Shown here: one piece after another, positions 18,681 through 26,911 of the stretch | How positions within the stretch are numbered: position 1 is the first letter of the stretch | How the letters are laid out: every line of letters starts with the position of its first letter | DNA from: Pigmentiphaga daeguensis | GTDB taxonomy: Bacteria > Pseudomonadota > Gammaproteobacteria > Burkholderiales > Burkholderiaceae_B | Length of the DNA stretch: 64,000 nt | Reading direction: 5' to 3' | Assembly: GCF_039523035.1 (NCBI RefSeq) | Contig: NZ_BAAAEN010000023.1 | Location: 1 to 64,000, forward strand | Notes under the pieces: model-generated | Seen by the model: the letters and a program-made list of their open reading frames with translations, nothing else | Databases searched by the model: none | What the model was told of the DNA's origin: nothing | Made by a program: the position numbers and the translations under genes

Positions 18681-18863
18681 GGGGTCCCCCCCTACGCCCT
18701 TCGGGCGCCCCCCAGGGGGCGATGCGGGTGGACCGGCAAAGCCGGATCCACCGCATCCTGGGGTAACAACGGGCTGGCGGAGACTGGCGATACTGCCAAA
18801 CGCCTGGCTGGATTGGAAAAGAACAACGGCCTTGCGCGCAAACAAGGCCGTTTTCTTTTCCTG
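18681..18863 (+). repeat. Structured intergenic repeat, copy A (long form)
   Basis: First of five copies. Module 1 is a short hairpin after CCTACGC. Module 2 is CCCCC-A-GGGGG. Module 3 is the 37-nt core hairpin at 18721-18757 (outer stem GATGC/GCATC, apical CGGC-AAA-GCCG). A tail then shares CCTGGGGTA, CAAC, GGCGAT, TGCC and GCAAACAAGGC with copy E. It lies in the only gene-free stretch over 300 bases in the window (18469-18956), together with the lon promoter, a long hairpin at 18815-18861 and copy B. Confidence 0.8.
18815..18861 (-). terminator. Long hairpin between repeat copies A and B, possible clpX terminator
   Basis: GGAAAAGAA + AACGGCCTTG pairs with CAAGGCCGTT + TTCTTTTCC: 19 bp with one bulged C and an 8-nt loop. 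It is about 95 bases beyond the clpX stop codon, and its descending arm is T-rich on both strands. Confidence 0.55.
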
Positions 18864-18870
18864 ATCGTTC

Positions 18871-18956
18871 CCCAGACCCAGGGCACAGCGGACCCGGCTT
18901 TGCCGGTCCGCCAGTGCCGCCCCCTGGGGGGCGCGCGTCAGCGCGTAGGGGGGGCC
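18871..18956 (-). repeat. Structured intergenic repeat, copy B (inverted to copy A)
   Basis: Core 37-nt hairpin at 18882-18918 (outer stem GGCAC/GTGCC), then CCCCCC-A-GGGGG and the TACGCGCTGACGCGCG module when read on the minus strand. It touches the clpX stop codon at 18957-18959 and forms an inverted pair with copy A around the long hairpin. Confidence 0.82.
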
Positions 18957-20219
18957 CTACTTATTGGCGACCTTGGGCTTGTCGCCGTAGATCAGGAGGG
19001 GGATGCCTTCGCCGGTGATGGCGTTTTCGTCCAGGACGACCTTGACGACGTTGCCCTGGGTGGGCAGTTCGTACATGGTGTCGAGCAGCGCGGCTTCGAT
19101 GATGGAGCGCAGGCCGCGGGCGCCGGTCTTGCGCTTGAGCGCCTTCTGGGCGATGGCCAGGAGAGCCTGGGGCCGCACGTCCAGTTCGGCGCCTTCCATG
19201 GCCAGCAGCTTCTGGAACTGCTTGACCAGGGCGTTCTTGGGCTCGACCAGGATCTGGATCAGGGCCTCCTCGTTCAGTTCGTCCAGCGTCGCCACCACGG
19301 GCAGGCGGCCGACCAGTTCGGGGATGAGGCCGAACTTGATCAGGTCCTCGGGCTCGACTTCGCCGAACAGCGCGCTGACCGAGCGCTCCGACTCCGCCTT
19401 GACCGAGGCGCCGAAGCCGATGCCGGACTTTTCGGTGCGGCCGCGGATGACTTTCTCCAGCCCGTCGAACGCGCCGCCGCAGATGAACAGGATGTTGGTC
19501 GTGTCGATCTGCACGAAATCCTGGTTCGGGTGCTTGCGGCCGCCCTGCGGGGGAACGGAGGCGACGGTACCCTCGATCAGCTTGAGCAGGGCCTGTTGCA
19601 CGCCTTCGCCCGACACGTCGCGGGTGATGGACGGGTTGTCGGCCTTGCGCGAGATCTTGTCGATCTCGTCGATGTAGACGATGCCGCGCTGGGCCTTTTC
19701 CACATCGTAGTTGCAGTTCTGCAGCAGCTTCTGGATGATGTTCTCGACGTCCTCGCCCACGTAGCCGGCCTCGGTCAACGTGGTGGCGTCGGCGATCACG
19801 AACGGCACGTTCAGCAGGCGGGCCAGCGTCTGGGCCAGCAGCGTCTTGCCCGAACCGGTGGGGCCGATCAGCAGGATGTTGCTCTTGGACAACTCGACGT
19901 CGTCCGTCTTGCCGCCGGCATGACGGATGCGCTTGTAGTGGTTGTACACCGCCACCGACAGGATCCGCTTGGCCCGGGTCTGGCCGATCACGTATTGGTC
20001 GAGGATCTCCTTGATCTCGGCCGGCGTGGGCAGTTCGGACTTGGCGCCGGTCTTGACGTCGGCGGCCACTTCGTCACGGATGATGTCGTTGCACAGGTCG
20101 ATGCACTCATCGCAAATGAACACCGACGGTCCGGCGATCAGCTTGCGAACCTCATGCTGGCTCTTGCCGCAAAACGAGCAATAGAGCAGCTTCTCGTTCG
20201 ACCCTTTCTTTTCCGACAT
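18957..20219 (-). CDS. clpX: ClpX, ATPase and substrate-recognition subunit of ClpXP
   Basis: AAA+ unfoldase that feeds proteins into ClpP. The N-terminal zinc-binding domain shows CSFCGKSQ and CDECIDLC. Walker A is GPTGSGKTLLAQ, and the pore and ClpP-contact loops lie in KSGIGFGASVKA. The protein ends KPKVANK. The start chosen is ATG 20219, two bases after the clpP stop; a TTG two codons upstream would overlap clpP. It has 420 aa, normal for the family. Downstream lies inverted repeat copy B, immediately at the stop codon. Confidence 0.98.
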   Translation of the reverse strand: MSEKKGSNEKLLYCSFCGKSQHEVRKLIAGPSVFICDECIDLCNDIIRDEVAADVKTGAKSELPTPAEIKEILDQYVIGQTRAKRILSVAVYNHYKRIRHAGGKTDDVELSKSNILLIGPTGSGKTLLAQTLARLLNVPFVIADATTLTEAGYVGEDVENIIQKLLQNCNYDVEKAQRGIVYIDEIDKISRKADNPSITRDVSGEGVQQALLKLIEGTVASVPPQGGRKHPNQDFVQIDTTNILFICGGAFDGLEKVIRGRTEKSGIGFGASVKAESERSVSALFGEVEPEDLIKFGLIPELVGRLPVVATLDELNEEALIQILVEPKNALVKQFQKLLAMEGAELDVRPQALLAIAQKALKRKTGARGLRSIIEAALLDTMYELPTQGNVVKVVLDENAITGEGIPLLIYGDKPKVANK

Positions 20220-20221
20220 GC

Positions 20222-20878
20222 TCAACCCTGTTCGGTACGACTGCTGAAGACTTTGTCGATCAAGCCATACGATAGCGCATCGGCCGCCGACATGAAATTG
20301 TCGCGCTCGGTGTCCACCGCGATGCGTTCGATCGGCTGGCCGGTGTTCTCGGCCAGGATCCGGTTCAGGCGCTCGCGCAGGTATAGGATCTCGCGCGCGT
20401 GGATTTCGATATCCGTCGCCTGGCCCTGGGCGCCGCCCGAGGGCTGGTGGATCATGATGCGGGAATTGGGCAGCGAGATCCGCTTGCCCTTGGCGCCGGC
20501 GGCCAGCAGGAAAGCGCCCATGCTGGCGGCCAGGCCGGTGCAGAGCGTGGCCACGTCGGGCTTGACGAACTGCATGGTGTCATAGATGGCCATGCCCGCG
20601 TACACCGACCCGCCGGGCGAGTTGATGTACAGCGAGATGTCCTTCTCGGGATTTTCCGACTCCAGGAACAGGAGCTGGGCCACGATCAGATTGGCGGTGG
20701 CATCGGCCACCGGGCCCACCAGGAAGATGATCCGCTCTTTCAGCAGACGCGAGTAGATGTCGTACGCACGCTCGCCCCGGCCGGACTGTTCGATCACCAT
20801 CGGCACGTAGCCGAGGGCCTTGGGGCCGAGAGACTCGGCCCCGTACATGGATGCGTAGAAATCTACGAAGCGTTGCAT
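20222..20878 (-). CDS. clpP: ClpP protease subunit
   Basis: Self-compartmentalised serine protease partner of ClpX. The catalytic triad is visible as S119 (GLAASMGAFLLAAG), H144 (SRIMIHQPSGG) and D193 (DTERDNF). The 218-aa length includes a short N-terminal propeptide. Its start codon overlaps the tig stop by one base (TGATG), indicating translational coupling in a tig-clpP-clpX operon. Confidence 0.98.
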   Translation of the reverse strand: MQRFVDFYASMYGAESLGPKALGYVPMVIEQSGRGERAYDIYSRLLKERIIFLVGPVADATANLIVAQLLFLESENPEKDISLYINSPGGSVYAGMAIYDTMQFVKPDVATLCTGLAASMGAFLLAAGAKGKRISLPNSRIMIHQPSGGAQGQATDIEIHAREILYLRERLNRILAENTGQPIERIAVDTERDNFMSAADALSYGLIDKVFSSRTEQG

Positions 20879-22188
20879 CAGGCAGTTCCCATCAATTCAT
20901 CGAAGGAGACTTGCTCGTCCTTGACCTTGGCCTTGGACAGCACGTGCTGGACGACGTTGTCCTCGAGCACGATGGCCTCGATTTCGGCCAGTCGAGCCTT
21001 GTCCGTCAGATAGTAGCGCACGACTTCCTCGGGCTTCTCGTAGCTCTGGGCGAAGTCCTCGATGCGGGCGCGGATCTGGTCGGGCTTGGCCTTGAGGTTC
21101 TCGGCCTTGACCAGTTCCGAAACCAGCAGGCCCAGGCGCACGCGGCGCTCGGATTCCGAGGCGAAGGCCTCGGCCGGGATCGGCAGCTTGTCGGCGTTGG
21201 GCACGCCGCGCTGGCGCAGGTCCTCGCGGGCCGCTTCGATGCGGCGCTCGGTGTCGTCGTTGACCAGGGCCTTGGGAATGTCGAAGGTCGCGGCCTTGGC
21301 CAGCGCATCCATCACGCTCGACTTGGTGCGGGCCTGGGTGCGGCTGCGCACTTCGCGCTCGAGGTTGGCGCGGATGTCGGCACGCAGCTTCTCGACGTCG
21401 CCTTCGGCCTGGCCCAGTTGCTTGGCGAACTCGGCATCGACCTGGGGCAGCACGCCCTCTTCCACCTTCTTGACGGTGATGGTGAACTCGGCGGTCTTGC
21501 CGGCGACTTCGGCCGAACCGTAGTCGGCCGGGAACGTCAGCGGGAACACCTTGGTCTCGCCGGCCTTCATGCCGCGCGCGGCCGCTTCGAACTCGGGCAG
21601 CATGCGGCCCTGGCCGAGCACGAACGGGAAGTCCTCGGCGGTACCGCCCTGGAACGCGACGCCGTCGATGGTGCCGGCAAAGTCCAGCGTCACGCGGTCG
21701 TCGTCGCCCGCGGCCCGGCCTTCGCGCTCTTCGAACGTCACGCGCTGCTTGCGCAGGATGTCTACCGTGCGATCGACCTCGGCATCACCCACTTCGCTCT
21801 TGGCGCTGGTGACTTCCAGGGCGGTCAGGTCGGGAATGGCGACTTCCGGGTAGACCTCGAACGTGGCGCTGAAGGCCACCACGTCGTCGGCCACGCCTTC
21901 GGTCTTGGGCTCGACGGACGGCGAACCCGCCAGGCGCAGCTTGGACTCGGCCACGACCTTTTCCAGGGCGTCGCCGATCTTGGCGTTCAGCACTTCCATG
22001 CGCACTTCGGGACCGTAGGTACGGGCCAGCATGGGCAGCGGGACCTTGCCGGGACGGAAGCCCGGCATCTTGGCGGTGCGGGCCAGGCGCTTGAGGCGCG
22101 TCTCGACTTCTTTTTCGATGTCGGCCACCGGCACGGAAAGATCAACGCGGCGCTCAAGCCCCGACAGGGTTTCAACCACAGGCTGCAT
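20878..22188 (-). CDS. tig: Trigger factor, ribosome-associated chaperone
   Basis: Binds nascent chains at the ribosomal exit tunnel. The start at ATG 22188 gives MQPVVETLSGLERRVDLSVP, and the ribosome-binding signature GFRPGKVPLPML lies near residue 45. The FKBP-type domain is at about 155-240 (GDRVTLDFAGTIDG, FVLGQGRMLPEFE), followed by the helical arms domain. The 436-aa length is standard. It follows AGGTTTTTGC as a Shine-Dalgarno region. First gene of the tig-clpP-clpX operon. Confidence 0.98.
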   Translation of the reverse strand: MQPVVETLSGLERRVDLSVPVADIEKEVETRLKRLARTAKMPGFRPGKVPLPMLARTYGPEVRMEVLNAKIGDALEKVVAESKLRLAGSPSVEPKTEGVADDVVAFSATFEVYPEVAIPDLTALEVTSAKSEVGDAEVDRTVDILRKQRVTFEEREGRAAGDDDRVTLDFAGTIDGVAFQGGTAEDFPFVLGQGRMLPEFEAAARGMKAGETKVFPLTFPADYGSAEVAGKTAEFTITVKKVEEGVLPQVDAEFAKQLGQAEGDVEKLRADIRANLEREVRSRTQARTKSSVMDALAKAATFDIPKALVNDDTERRIEAAREDLRQRGVPNADKLPIPAEAFASESERRVRLGLLVSELVKAENLKAKPDQIRARIEDFAQSYEKPEEVVRYYLTDKARLAEIEAIVLEDNVVQHVLSKAKVKDEQVSFDELMGTA

Positions 22189-22291
22189 GCAAAAACCTAT
22201 ATTGAGTATGTGTAATCGACAGAACCGGACACCCGCGCCGCGAGAGGCACCGCAACCAGAGATCGATCCGGGCATTCGCGAATTGTGCCAC

Positions 22292-22327
22292 AGCCCCCGT
22301 GCGGCGCCGCAGCGCCGCGCGGGGGCT
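22292..22327 (-). other. Strong hairpin between tRNA-Leu and tig
   Basis: Two 16-nt arms (22292-22307 and 22312-22327) pair with a single G-T wobble around a 4-nt loop. It sits 55 bases after the tRNA-Leu 3' end on the minus strand. No T-run follows, so it could be a Rho-assisted terminator, a processing stop or a leader structure of tig. Confidence 0.5.
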
Positions 22328-22381
22328 CCGGAAGCCGCCTTGCCGGCTGCGGCCGGACACCACCAGGGTTGTTCAAACTTG

Positions 22382-22468
22382 TGGTGCGACCGAGAGGAAT
22401 CGAACCTCCACAGGATTTCTCCCGACAGGACCTAAACCTGTTGCGTCTACCAATTTCGCCACGGTCGC
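22382..22468 (-). tRNA. tRNA-Leu (anticodon UAG)
   Basis: 87 nt with encoded CCA and a long class II variable arm. The acceptor GCGACCG pairs with CGGTCGC, the anticodon stem is ACAGG/CCTGT around the loop TTTAGGT (UAG), and the T-arm contains GGTTCGATTCC. It lies upstream of tig on the same strand. Confidence 0.97.
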
Positions 22469-22684
22469 ACATCAGAAACCGGATTGTAACCCGAGTCTCC
22501 GAAAAGGCCCGGCGCCCCCCGCCTCCCGCCCGGGGGCGACGGCCCCGCCGGCCCGCCAACCATTGTTTTCGCTTGGCGCGCACGTAGCGGCCCCGGCGGG
22601 GCGCCCGTTTACCGTTATTGATCATCCTCACCAAAACGTTGGGATAGATTGCCATTGCAATCCCGCAACGCATTCTTACCCGCA

Positions 22685-23392
22685 ATGATAGAAACCCATA
22701 CGCCAGAAGTCGCCGTCCTGCTCGGGGAGACCGGCCGCGATTACGAAATCGCGGACGAGCTGATGCGTGCCGGCTTCAGCGTCTACGTCTGCACCAGCTC
22801 GCAGGAAGTGCATGCGCTGCTGCGAGCGGGCAAGAACCCGGTGGTGCTTGCCGACGCGGCGCGGGCGGCGGCGTTCGACAGCTATTCGCTGACCCGGCTC
22901 GTCTACATCCCGCCCGATCCCGGCCAGGCCGCCGACAAGCCCCACGTGGAAGTCCGCGTGCTGGGCGCCGATCCGAGCGCCGAACTGCTGCCCATTCTGC
23001 GCGCCATGCGGCGCCATCTCGCCCTGGCCGCGCCGCGCCTGGCCGAACCGCCGCCCGAGACGCCCACGCCGGCGCTGTGGCTCCTGTCCACGCCCCCGCG
23101 CCGCCTGACGAGCCCCGAAGGCCGCAGCCTGCCGCTGACCCTGACCGAATGGCAGTTCATCAGCCATCTTTTCGGCGAGCGCAACCGTACCCTGACCTTC
23201 GCCCAATGGCAGGCCGTCTCGGCCAAGGACGGCGCCCGCCAGTTGCACAACGTCGCGGTCCTGGTCAGCCGGCTGCGCCGCAAGGCCCAGCGGCACGGCA
23301 TCACCCTGCCCCTGGAGGCCGTCCGGGGCGCGGGCTACTCCTTCACGCAGCCCTGCGGGGACCTGGCGTCGGGAACCAGGCAGGCCGGCTAG
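22685..23392 (+). CDS. Winged-helix regulator with degenerate receiver-like N-terminus
   Basis: 235-aa protein. Residues 135-225 are an OmpR/PhoB-type winged helix: RRLTSPEGRSLPLTLTEWQF, then VLVSRLRRKAQRHG as the recognition helix region, then the wing EAVRGAGYSF. Residues 1-115 follow the receiver strand/helix rhythm, but the acidic pair after strand 1 is reduced to GET. D57 (VVLAD) stands where a phosphoacceptor would, and the conserved Thr and Lys of strands 4 and 5 are absent. It is therefore probably not controlled by classical phosphotransfer. No kinase gene is adjacent. ATG 22685 is preferred over an upstream ATG at 22649. Upstream bases 22469-22684 hold no gene. Confidence 0.78.
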   Translation: MIETHTPEVAVLLGETGRDYEIADELMRAGFSVYVCTSSQEVHALLRAGKNPVVLADAARAAAFDSYSLTRLVYIPPDPGQAADKPHVEVRVLGADPSAELLPILRAMRRHLALAAPRLAEPPPETPTPALWLLSTPPRRLTSPEGRSLPLTLTEWQFISHLFGERNRTLTFAQWQAVSAKDGARQLHNVAVLVSRLRRKAQRHGITLPLEAVRGAGYSFTQPCGDLASGTRQAG

Positions 23393-23450
23393 CCGCTATG
23401 CGGCCGCTGCCCCCCGGAGGGCGCTTGTTGCCTTGGGGCGGCCCCACGGC
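23391..23450 (+). repeat. Second repeat family, isolated copy
   Basis: Begins AGCCGCTATGCGGC at the stop codon of the winged-helix gene, continues with a CCCCCC...GGGCGCT hairpin and ends GCCTTGGGGCGGCCC. The same order and spacing, with a few differences, is found inside repeat copy E (27850-27904). It fills the gap before dapC. Confidence 0.6.
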
Positions 23451-23482
23451 AAAATGCCCGCCCCGAGGTTACAATCGCGGCC

Positions 23483-24691
23483 ATGAATCCACGCCTCGGG
23501 CTGCTGCAGCCCTATCCCTTCGAAAAACTGCGCGCGCTGTATGCCGATGTCGTGCCGCCCGCCAGCCTGCGTCCCGTCAGCCTGTCCATCGGCGAGCCCA
23601 AGCACGCCACGCCGGCTTTCATCGAGGACGCCATCCGGCAGAACCTGTCCGGGCTGTCGGGCTACCCCCCCACCAAGGGCTCGCCCGCGCTGCGCGCCGC
23701 CATCGCCGGCTGGCTGGAACGGCGCTACGGGCTGCCCGCGATCGATCCCGACACGCAGGTGCTGCCCGTGCTGGGCTCGCGCGAGGCCTTGTTCGCCTTC
23801 GCGCAGGTGGTGATCGACGGCGCGCGGCAGCCCCGCGTGCTGTGTCCCAACCCGTTCTACCAGATCTACGAAGGCGCCGCGCTGCTGGCCGGCGCCCGTC
23901 CCACCTTCGTCAACGCCGACCCGGCGCGCAACTTCGGCTGCGACTGGGCCTCGGTCTCGCCCGCCGAATGGGGCGAGACCCGGCTGGTCTACGTCTGCTC
24001 GCCCGGCAATCCGGCGGGCAACGTCATGGACCTGGACGAATGGAAGTACCTGTTCGAGCAGGCCGACAAGTACGGCTTCATCATCGCCTCGGACGAGTGC
24101 TATTCCGAGATCTACCTGGACGAGGCCGAGCCGCCGCTGGGCGCGCTCGAGGCGGCCCACCGCCTGGGCCGCGGCGACTTCCACAATATCGTGGTGTTCT
24201 CCAGCCTGTCCAAGCGCTCGAACGTGCCCGGCATGCGCTCCGGCTTCGTGGCGGGCGACGCCAGGCTGCTGGCCAGGTTCCTGCTGTACCGCACCTACCA
24301 CGGCAGCGCGATGAGCGACGTGGTCTCGGCGGCCAGCATCGCGGCCTGGAACGACGAGGAACACGTGCGCGAGAACCGGCGCATGTACCGCGAGAAATTC
24401 GACGCTGTCCTGCCCATCCTGCAGGAGGCGATGGATATCCAGCGCCCGCAGGCCTCGTTCTACCTCTGGCCGCGCACGCCCATCGACGACGCCGAGTTCA
24501 CCCGCGGCCTGCTGGCGCAAGAAAACGTCACGGCCCTGCCGGGCAGCTACCTCGCGCGCGAGACCCCCGCCGGCAACCCCGGGGCCAACCGCGTACGCCT
24601 GGCGCTGGTGGCGCCGCTGGACGAATGCGTCGAGGCGGCCCACCGCCTGGCCCGCTACGCCCGCTCGCTGCCGGCCACCCGCATCGCATGA
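23483..24691 (+). CDS. dapC: N-succinyldiaminopimelate aminotransferase
   Basis: PLP-dependent class I/II aminotransferase making N-succinyl-LL-2,6-diaminopimelate for lysine and peptidoglycan. The 402-aa protein has LSIGEPKHATP near residue 35, the SGYPPTKGSPALR segment, and the PLP-lysine region VVFSSLSKRSNVPGMRSGF (Lys in SKR) near residue 240. Clustering with dapD and dapE downstream supports DapC over other aminotransferases. The dapC-dapD gap (24692-24830) carries structured repeat copy C, so the three dap genes are not tightly packed. Confidence 0.95.
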   Translation: MNPRLGLLQPYPFEKLRALYADVVPPASLRPVSLSIGEPKHATPAFIEDAIRQNLSGLSGYPPTKGSPALRAAIAGWLERRYGLPAIDPDTQVLPVLGSREALFAFAQVVIDGARQPRVLCPNPFYQIYEGAALLAGARPTFVNADPARNFGCDWASVSPAEWGETRLVYVCSPGNPAGNVMDLDEWKYLFEQADKYGFIIASDECYSEIYLDEAEPPLGALEAAHRLGRGDFHNIVVFSSLSKRSNVPGMRSGFVAGDARLLARFLLYRTYHGSAMSDVVSAASIAAWNDEEHVRENRRMYREKFDAVLPILQEAMDIQRPQASFYLWPRTPIDDAEFTRGLLAQENVTALPGSYLARETPAGNPGANRVRLALVAPLDECVEAAHRLARYARSLPATRIA

Positions 24692-24723
24692 ACGACTAGA
24701 ACACCCATACCGCATGTAAACAC

Positions 24724-24815
24724 ACCCCACCCAGGGCACAGCGGATCCGGCTCCGCCGGTCCGCCAGTGCCGCCCCCTCGGGGGACGCGCGCAAGCGCGT
24801 AGGGGGGCTCCTCTT
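24724..24815 (-). repeat. Structured intergenic repeat, copy C
   Basis: Core 37-nt hairpin at 24735-24771 (outer stem GGCAC/GTGCC, apical CGGC-GGA-GCCG on the minus strand), then CCCCCGAGGGGG and TACGCGCTTGCGCGCG. Same orientation as copy B. It fills the dapC-dapD gap and ends just before the dapD Shine-Dalgarno region. Confidence 0.82.
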
Positions 24816-24830
24816 ATTGGATATCCGACC

Positions 24831-25661
24831 ATGAGCCAAGACCTCAAGACCGTCATCGAACAAGCCTGGGAAGACCGCGCCTCGCTGTCGCCCTCTTCTG
24901 CCCCCGCCGCCGTCCGCGAAGCCGTCGAGCACGTCCTTGCCGGGCTGGACAAGGGCGAACTGCGCGTGGCCGAGAAGCAGAACGGCGACTGGACCGTCCA
25001 CCAGTGGATCAAGAAGGCCGTGCTGCTGTCCTTCCGCCTGGAAGACAACGTCGTGATGGGTACCGGACCGGGCAGCGCCCTGCAGTTCTACGACAAGGTA
25101 CCCAGCAAGTTCGCCGGCTACAGCGCCGAGGACTTCAAGCAAGGCGGCTTCCGCGTCGTGCCGCCCGCCGCCGCCCGCCGCGGCTCGTTCATCGCCCGCA
25201 ACGCCGTGCTGATGCCCTCTTACGTGAACATCGGCGCCTACGTCGACGAAGGCACCATGGTCGATACCTGGGCCACCGTGGGCTCGTGCGCGCAGATCGG
25301 CAAGAACGTGCACCTGTCGGGCGGCGTGGGCATCGGCGGCGTGCTCGAACCGCTGCAGGCCAACCCCACCATCATCGAAGACAACTGCTTCATCGGCGCC
25401 CGTTCGGAAGTCGTCGAAGGCGTGATCATCGAGGAAAACTCGGTCCTGTCCATGGGTGTGTTCATCGGCCAGAGCACCAAGATCTACAACCGCGAAACCG
25501 GTGAGATCACCTACGGCCGCGTGCCCTCGGGCTCGGTGGTCGTGCCCGGCAGCCTGCCCTCGGCCGACGGCAAGTACAGCCTGAACTGCGCCGTGATCGT
25601 CAAGCGCGTCGATGCGCAAACCCGCGCCAAGACCAGCATCAACGACCTGCTGCGCGCCTGA
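24831..25661 (+). CDS. dapD: 2,3,4,5-tetrahydropyridine-2,6-dicarboxylate N-succinyltransferase
   Basis: Transfers succinyl from succinyl-CoA to tetrahydrodipicolinate. The N-terminal helical domain (1-100) is followed by a left-handed beta-helix of hexapeptide repeats (about 110-240; VLMPSYVNIGAYVDEGTMVD, CAQIGKNVHLSGGVGIGG, CFIGARSEVVEGVIIEE). The 276-aa length is normal. Co-directional with dapC and dapE; 25 bases separate it from dapE. Confidence 0.97.
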   Translation: MSQDLKTVIEQAWEDRASLSPSSAPAAVREAVEHVLAGLDKGELRVAEKQNGDWTVHQWIKKAVLLSFRLEDNVVMGTGPGSALQFYDKVPSKFAGYSAEDFKQGGFRVVPPAAARRGSFIARNAVLMPSYVNIGAYVDEGTMVDTWATVGSCAQIGKNVHLSGGVGIGGVLEPLQANPTIIEDNCFIGARSEVVEGVIIEENSVLSMGVFIGQSTKIYNRETGEITYGRVPSGSVVVPGSLPSADGKYSLNCAVIVKRVDAQTRAKTSINDLLRA

Positions 25662-25686
25662 CCCCGGACTTTCCAACGCACTCGCC

Positions 25687-26817
25687 ATGACCACTTCCGT
25701 CCTGTCCCTGGTTGAAGAACTGATCCGCCGTCCCTCGGTCACGCCCGAGGACGAAGGCTGCCAGGCCTTGCTGGCCCAACGCCTGGCGGCGCTCGGCTTC
25801 GCCTGCGAAACCATCGCGGGCGGCGGGGTGGTCAACCTGTGGGCGCGGCGCGGCGCCGAAGGGCCGCTGGTGGTCTTCGCCGGCCACACCGACGTGGTGC
25901 CGCCCGGCCCGCGCGAGCAATGGCATACCGACCCGTTCGTGCCCACGCAGGTCGACGGGAACCTGTACGGCCGCGGCGCGGCCGACATGAAAAGCTCGAT
26001 CGCCGCCTTCGTGGTCGCGGCCGAGGAATTCATCGCGCACAACCCCGACCATCCCGGCTCGATCGGCCTCCTGATCACCTCCGACGAGGAAGGGCCGGCC
26101 ACCGACGGTACCGTCAAGGTCTGCGAGCAGCTCGTGGCCCGGGGCGAGCGCCTGGACTACTGCATCGTGGGCGAACCCACGTCGTCCGTGCAACTGGGCG
26201 ACACCATCAAGAACGGCCGCCGCGGATCGCTGTCCGGGCGGCTCGTGGTCAAGGGCATCCAGGGCCACGTCGCCTATCCGGAAAAAGCGCGCAACCCCAT
26301 CCACCAGTGCGCGGGCGCGCTGGCCGAGCTGGCCGCCACCGAATGGGACCGGGGCAACGAATACTTCCCGCCCACCACCTTCCAGATTTCCAACTTCCAC
26401 AGCGGCACGGGCGCCACCAACGTCGTGCCGGGCGAAGCGGTCATCGACTTCAATTTCCGCTTTTCCACCGCCAGCACCGCCGACGACCTGAAAACCCGCG
26501 TGCTCGCCGTCCTCGATCGCCACCAGCTCGAATACACGGTGGACTGGACCCTGAGCGGCCTGCCTTTCCTGACGCCGCGCGGAACGCTGTGCAGCGCGCT
26601 GGGCGACGCCATCGCCGCCGAGCTCGGCATCGAGGCCGAGCTGTCCACCACCGGCGGCACCTCCGACGGCCGCTTCATCGCCCGGATCTGCCCGCAGGTC
26701 GTGGAGTTCGGCCCGGTCAACGCCACCATCCACAAGGTCAACGAACACATCGCCGTGGATAGCCTGGAGCCGCTGAAGAACGTCTACCGCCGGACGCTGG
26801 AAGCGCTGCTGAGGTGA
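25687..26817 (+). CDS. dapE: Succinyl-diaminopimelate desuccinylase
   Basis: Di-zinc M20 peptidase releasing LL-diaminopimelate. The start ATG 25687 (MTTSVLSLVEELIRRPSVTP) is fixed by the family N-terminus; a longer reading overlaps dapD. Metal and catalytic residues are visible in FAGHTDVVPPG (His-Asp), GRGAADMKSSIAAF (Asp), TSDEEGPATDG (catalytic Glu and metal Glu), and EFGPVNATIHKVNE (C-terminal His). 376 aa, typical. Confidence 0.97.
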   Translation: MTTSVLSLVEELIRRPSVTPEDEGCQALLAQRLAALGFACETIAGGGVVNLWARRGAEGPLVVFAGHTDVVPPGPREQWHTDPFVPTQVDGNLYGRGAADMKSSIAAFVVAAEEFIAHNPDHPGSIGLLITSDEEGPATDGTVKVCEQLVARGERLDYCIVGEPTSSVQLGDTIKNGRRGSLSGRLVVKGIQGHVAYPEKARNPIHQCAGALAELAATEWDRGNEYFPPTTFQISNFHSGTGATNVVPGEAVIDFNFRFSTASTADDLKTRVLAVLDRHQLEYTVDWTLSGLPFLTPRGTLCSALGDAIAAELGIEAELSTTGGTSDGRFIARICPQVVEFGPVNATIHKVNEHIAVDSLEPLKNVYRRTLEALLR

Positions 26818-26822
26818 TGCTT

Positions 26823-26897
26823 CCTCCTAGGCGCTTACGCGCGCGCCCCCGCGGGCGGCGCCGGCGGACCGGCAAGGCCGGATCCCCCGCGCCCTGA
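26823..26897 (+). repeat. Structured intergenic repeat, copy D
   Basis: Core 37-nt hairpin at 26857-26893 (outer stem GGCGC/GCGCC, apical CGGC-AAG-GCCG), preceded by TTACGCGCG and CCCCCGCGGGC. It is the most degenerate copy, with one unpaired position in the middle stem. It fills the dapE-prmB gap up to the prmB Shine-Dalgarno region. Confidence 0.72.
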
Positions 26898-26911
26898 ATC
26901 AGGATACCGAT

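Noticed and set aside
18679..18864. Short frames inside the clpX-lon gap
   Set aside because: They consist of repeat copy A and hairpin sequence read as Pro/Gly-rich peptides.
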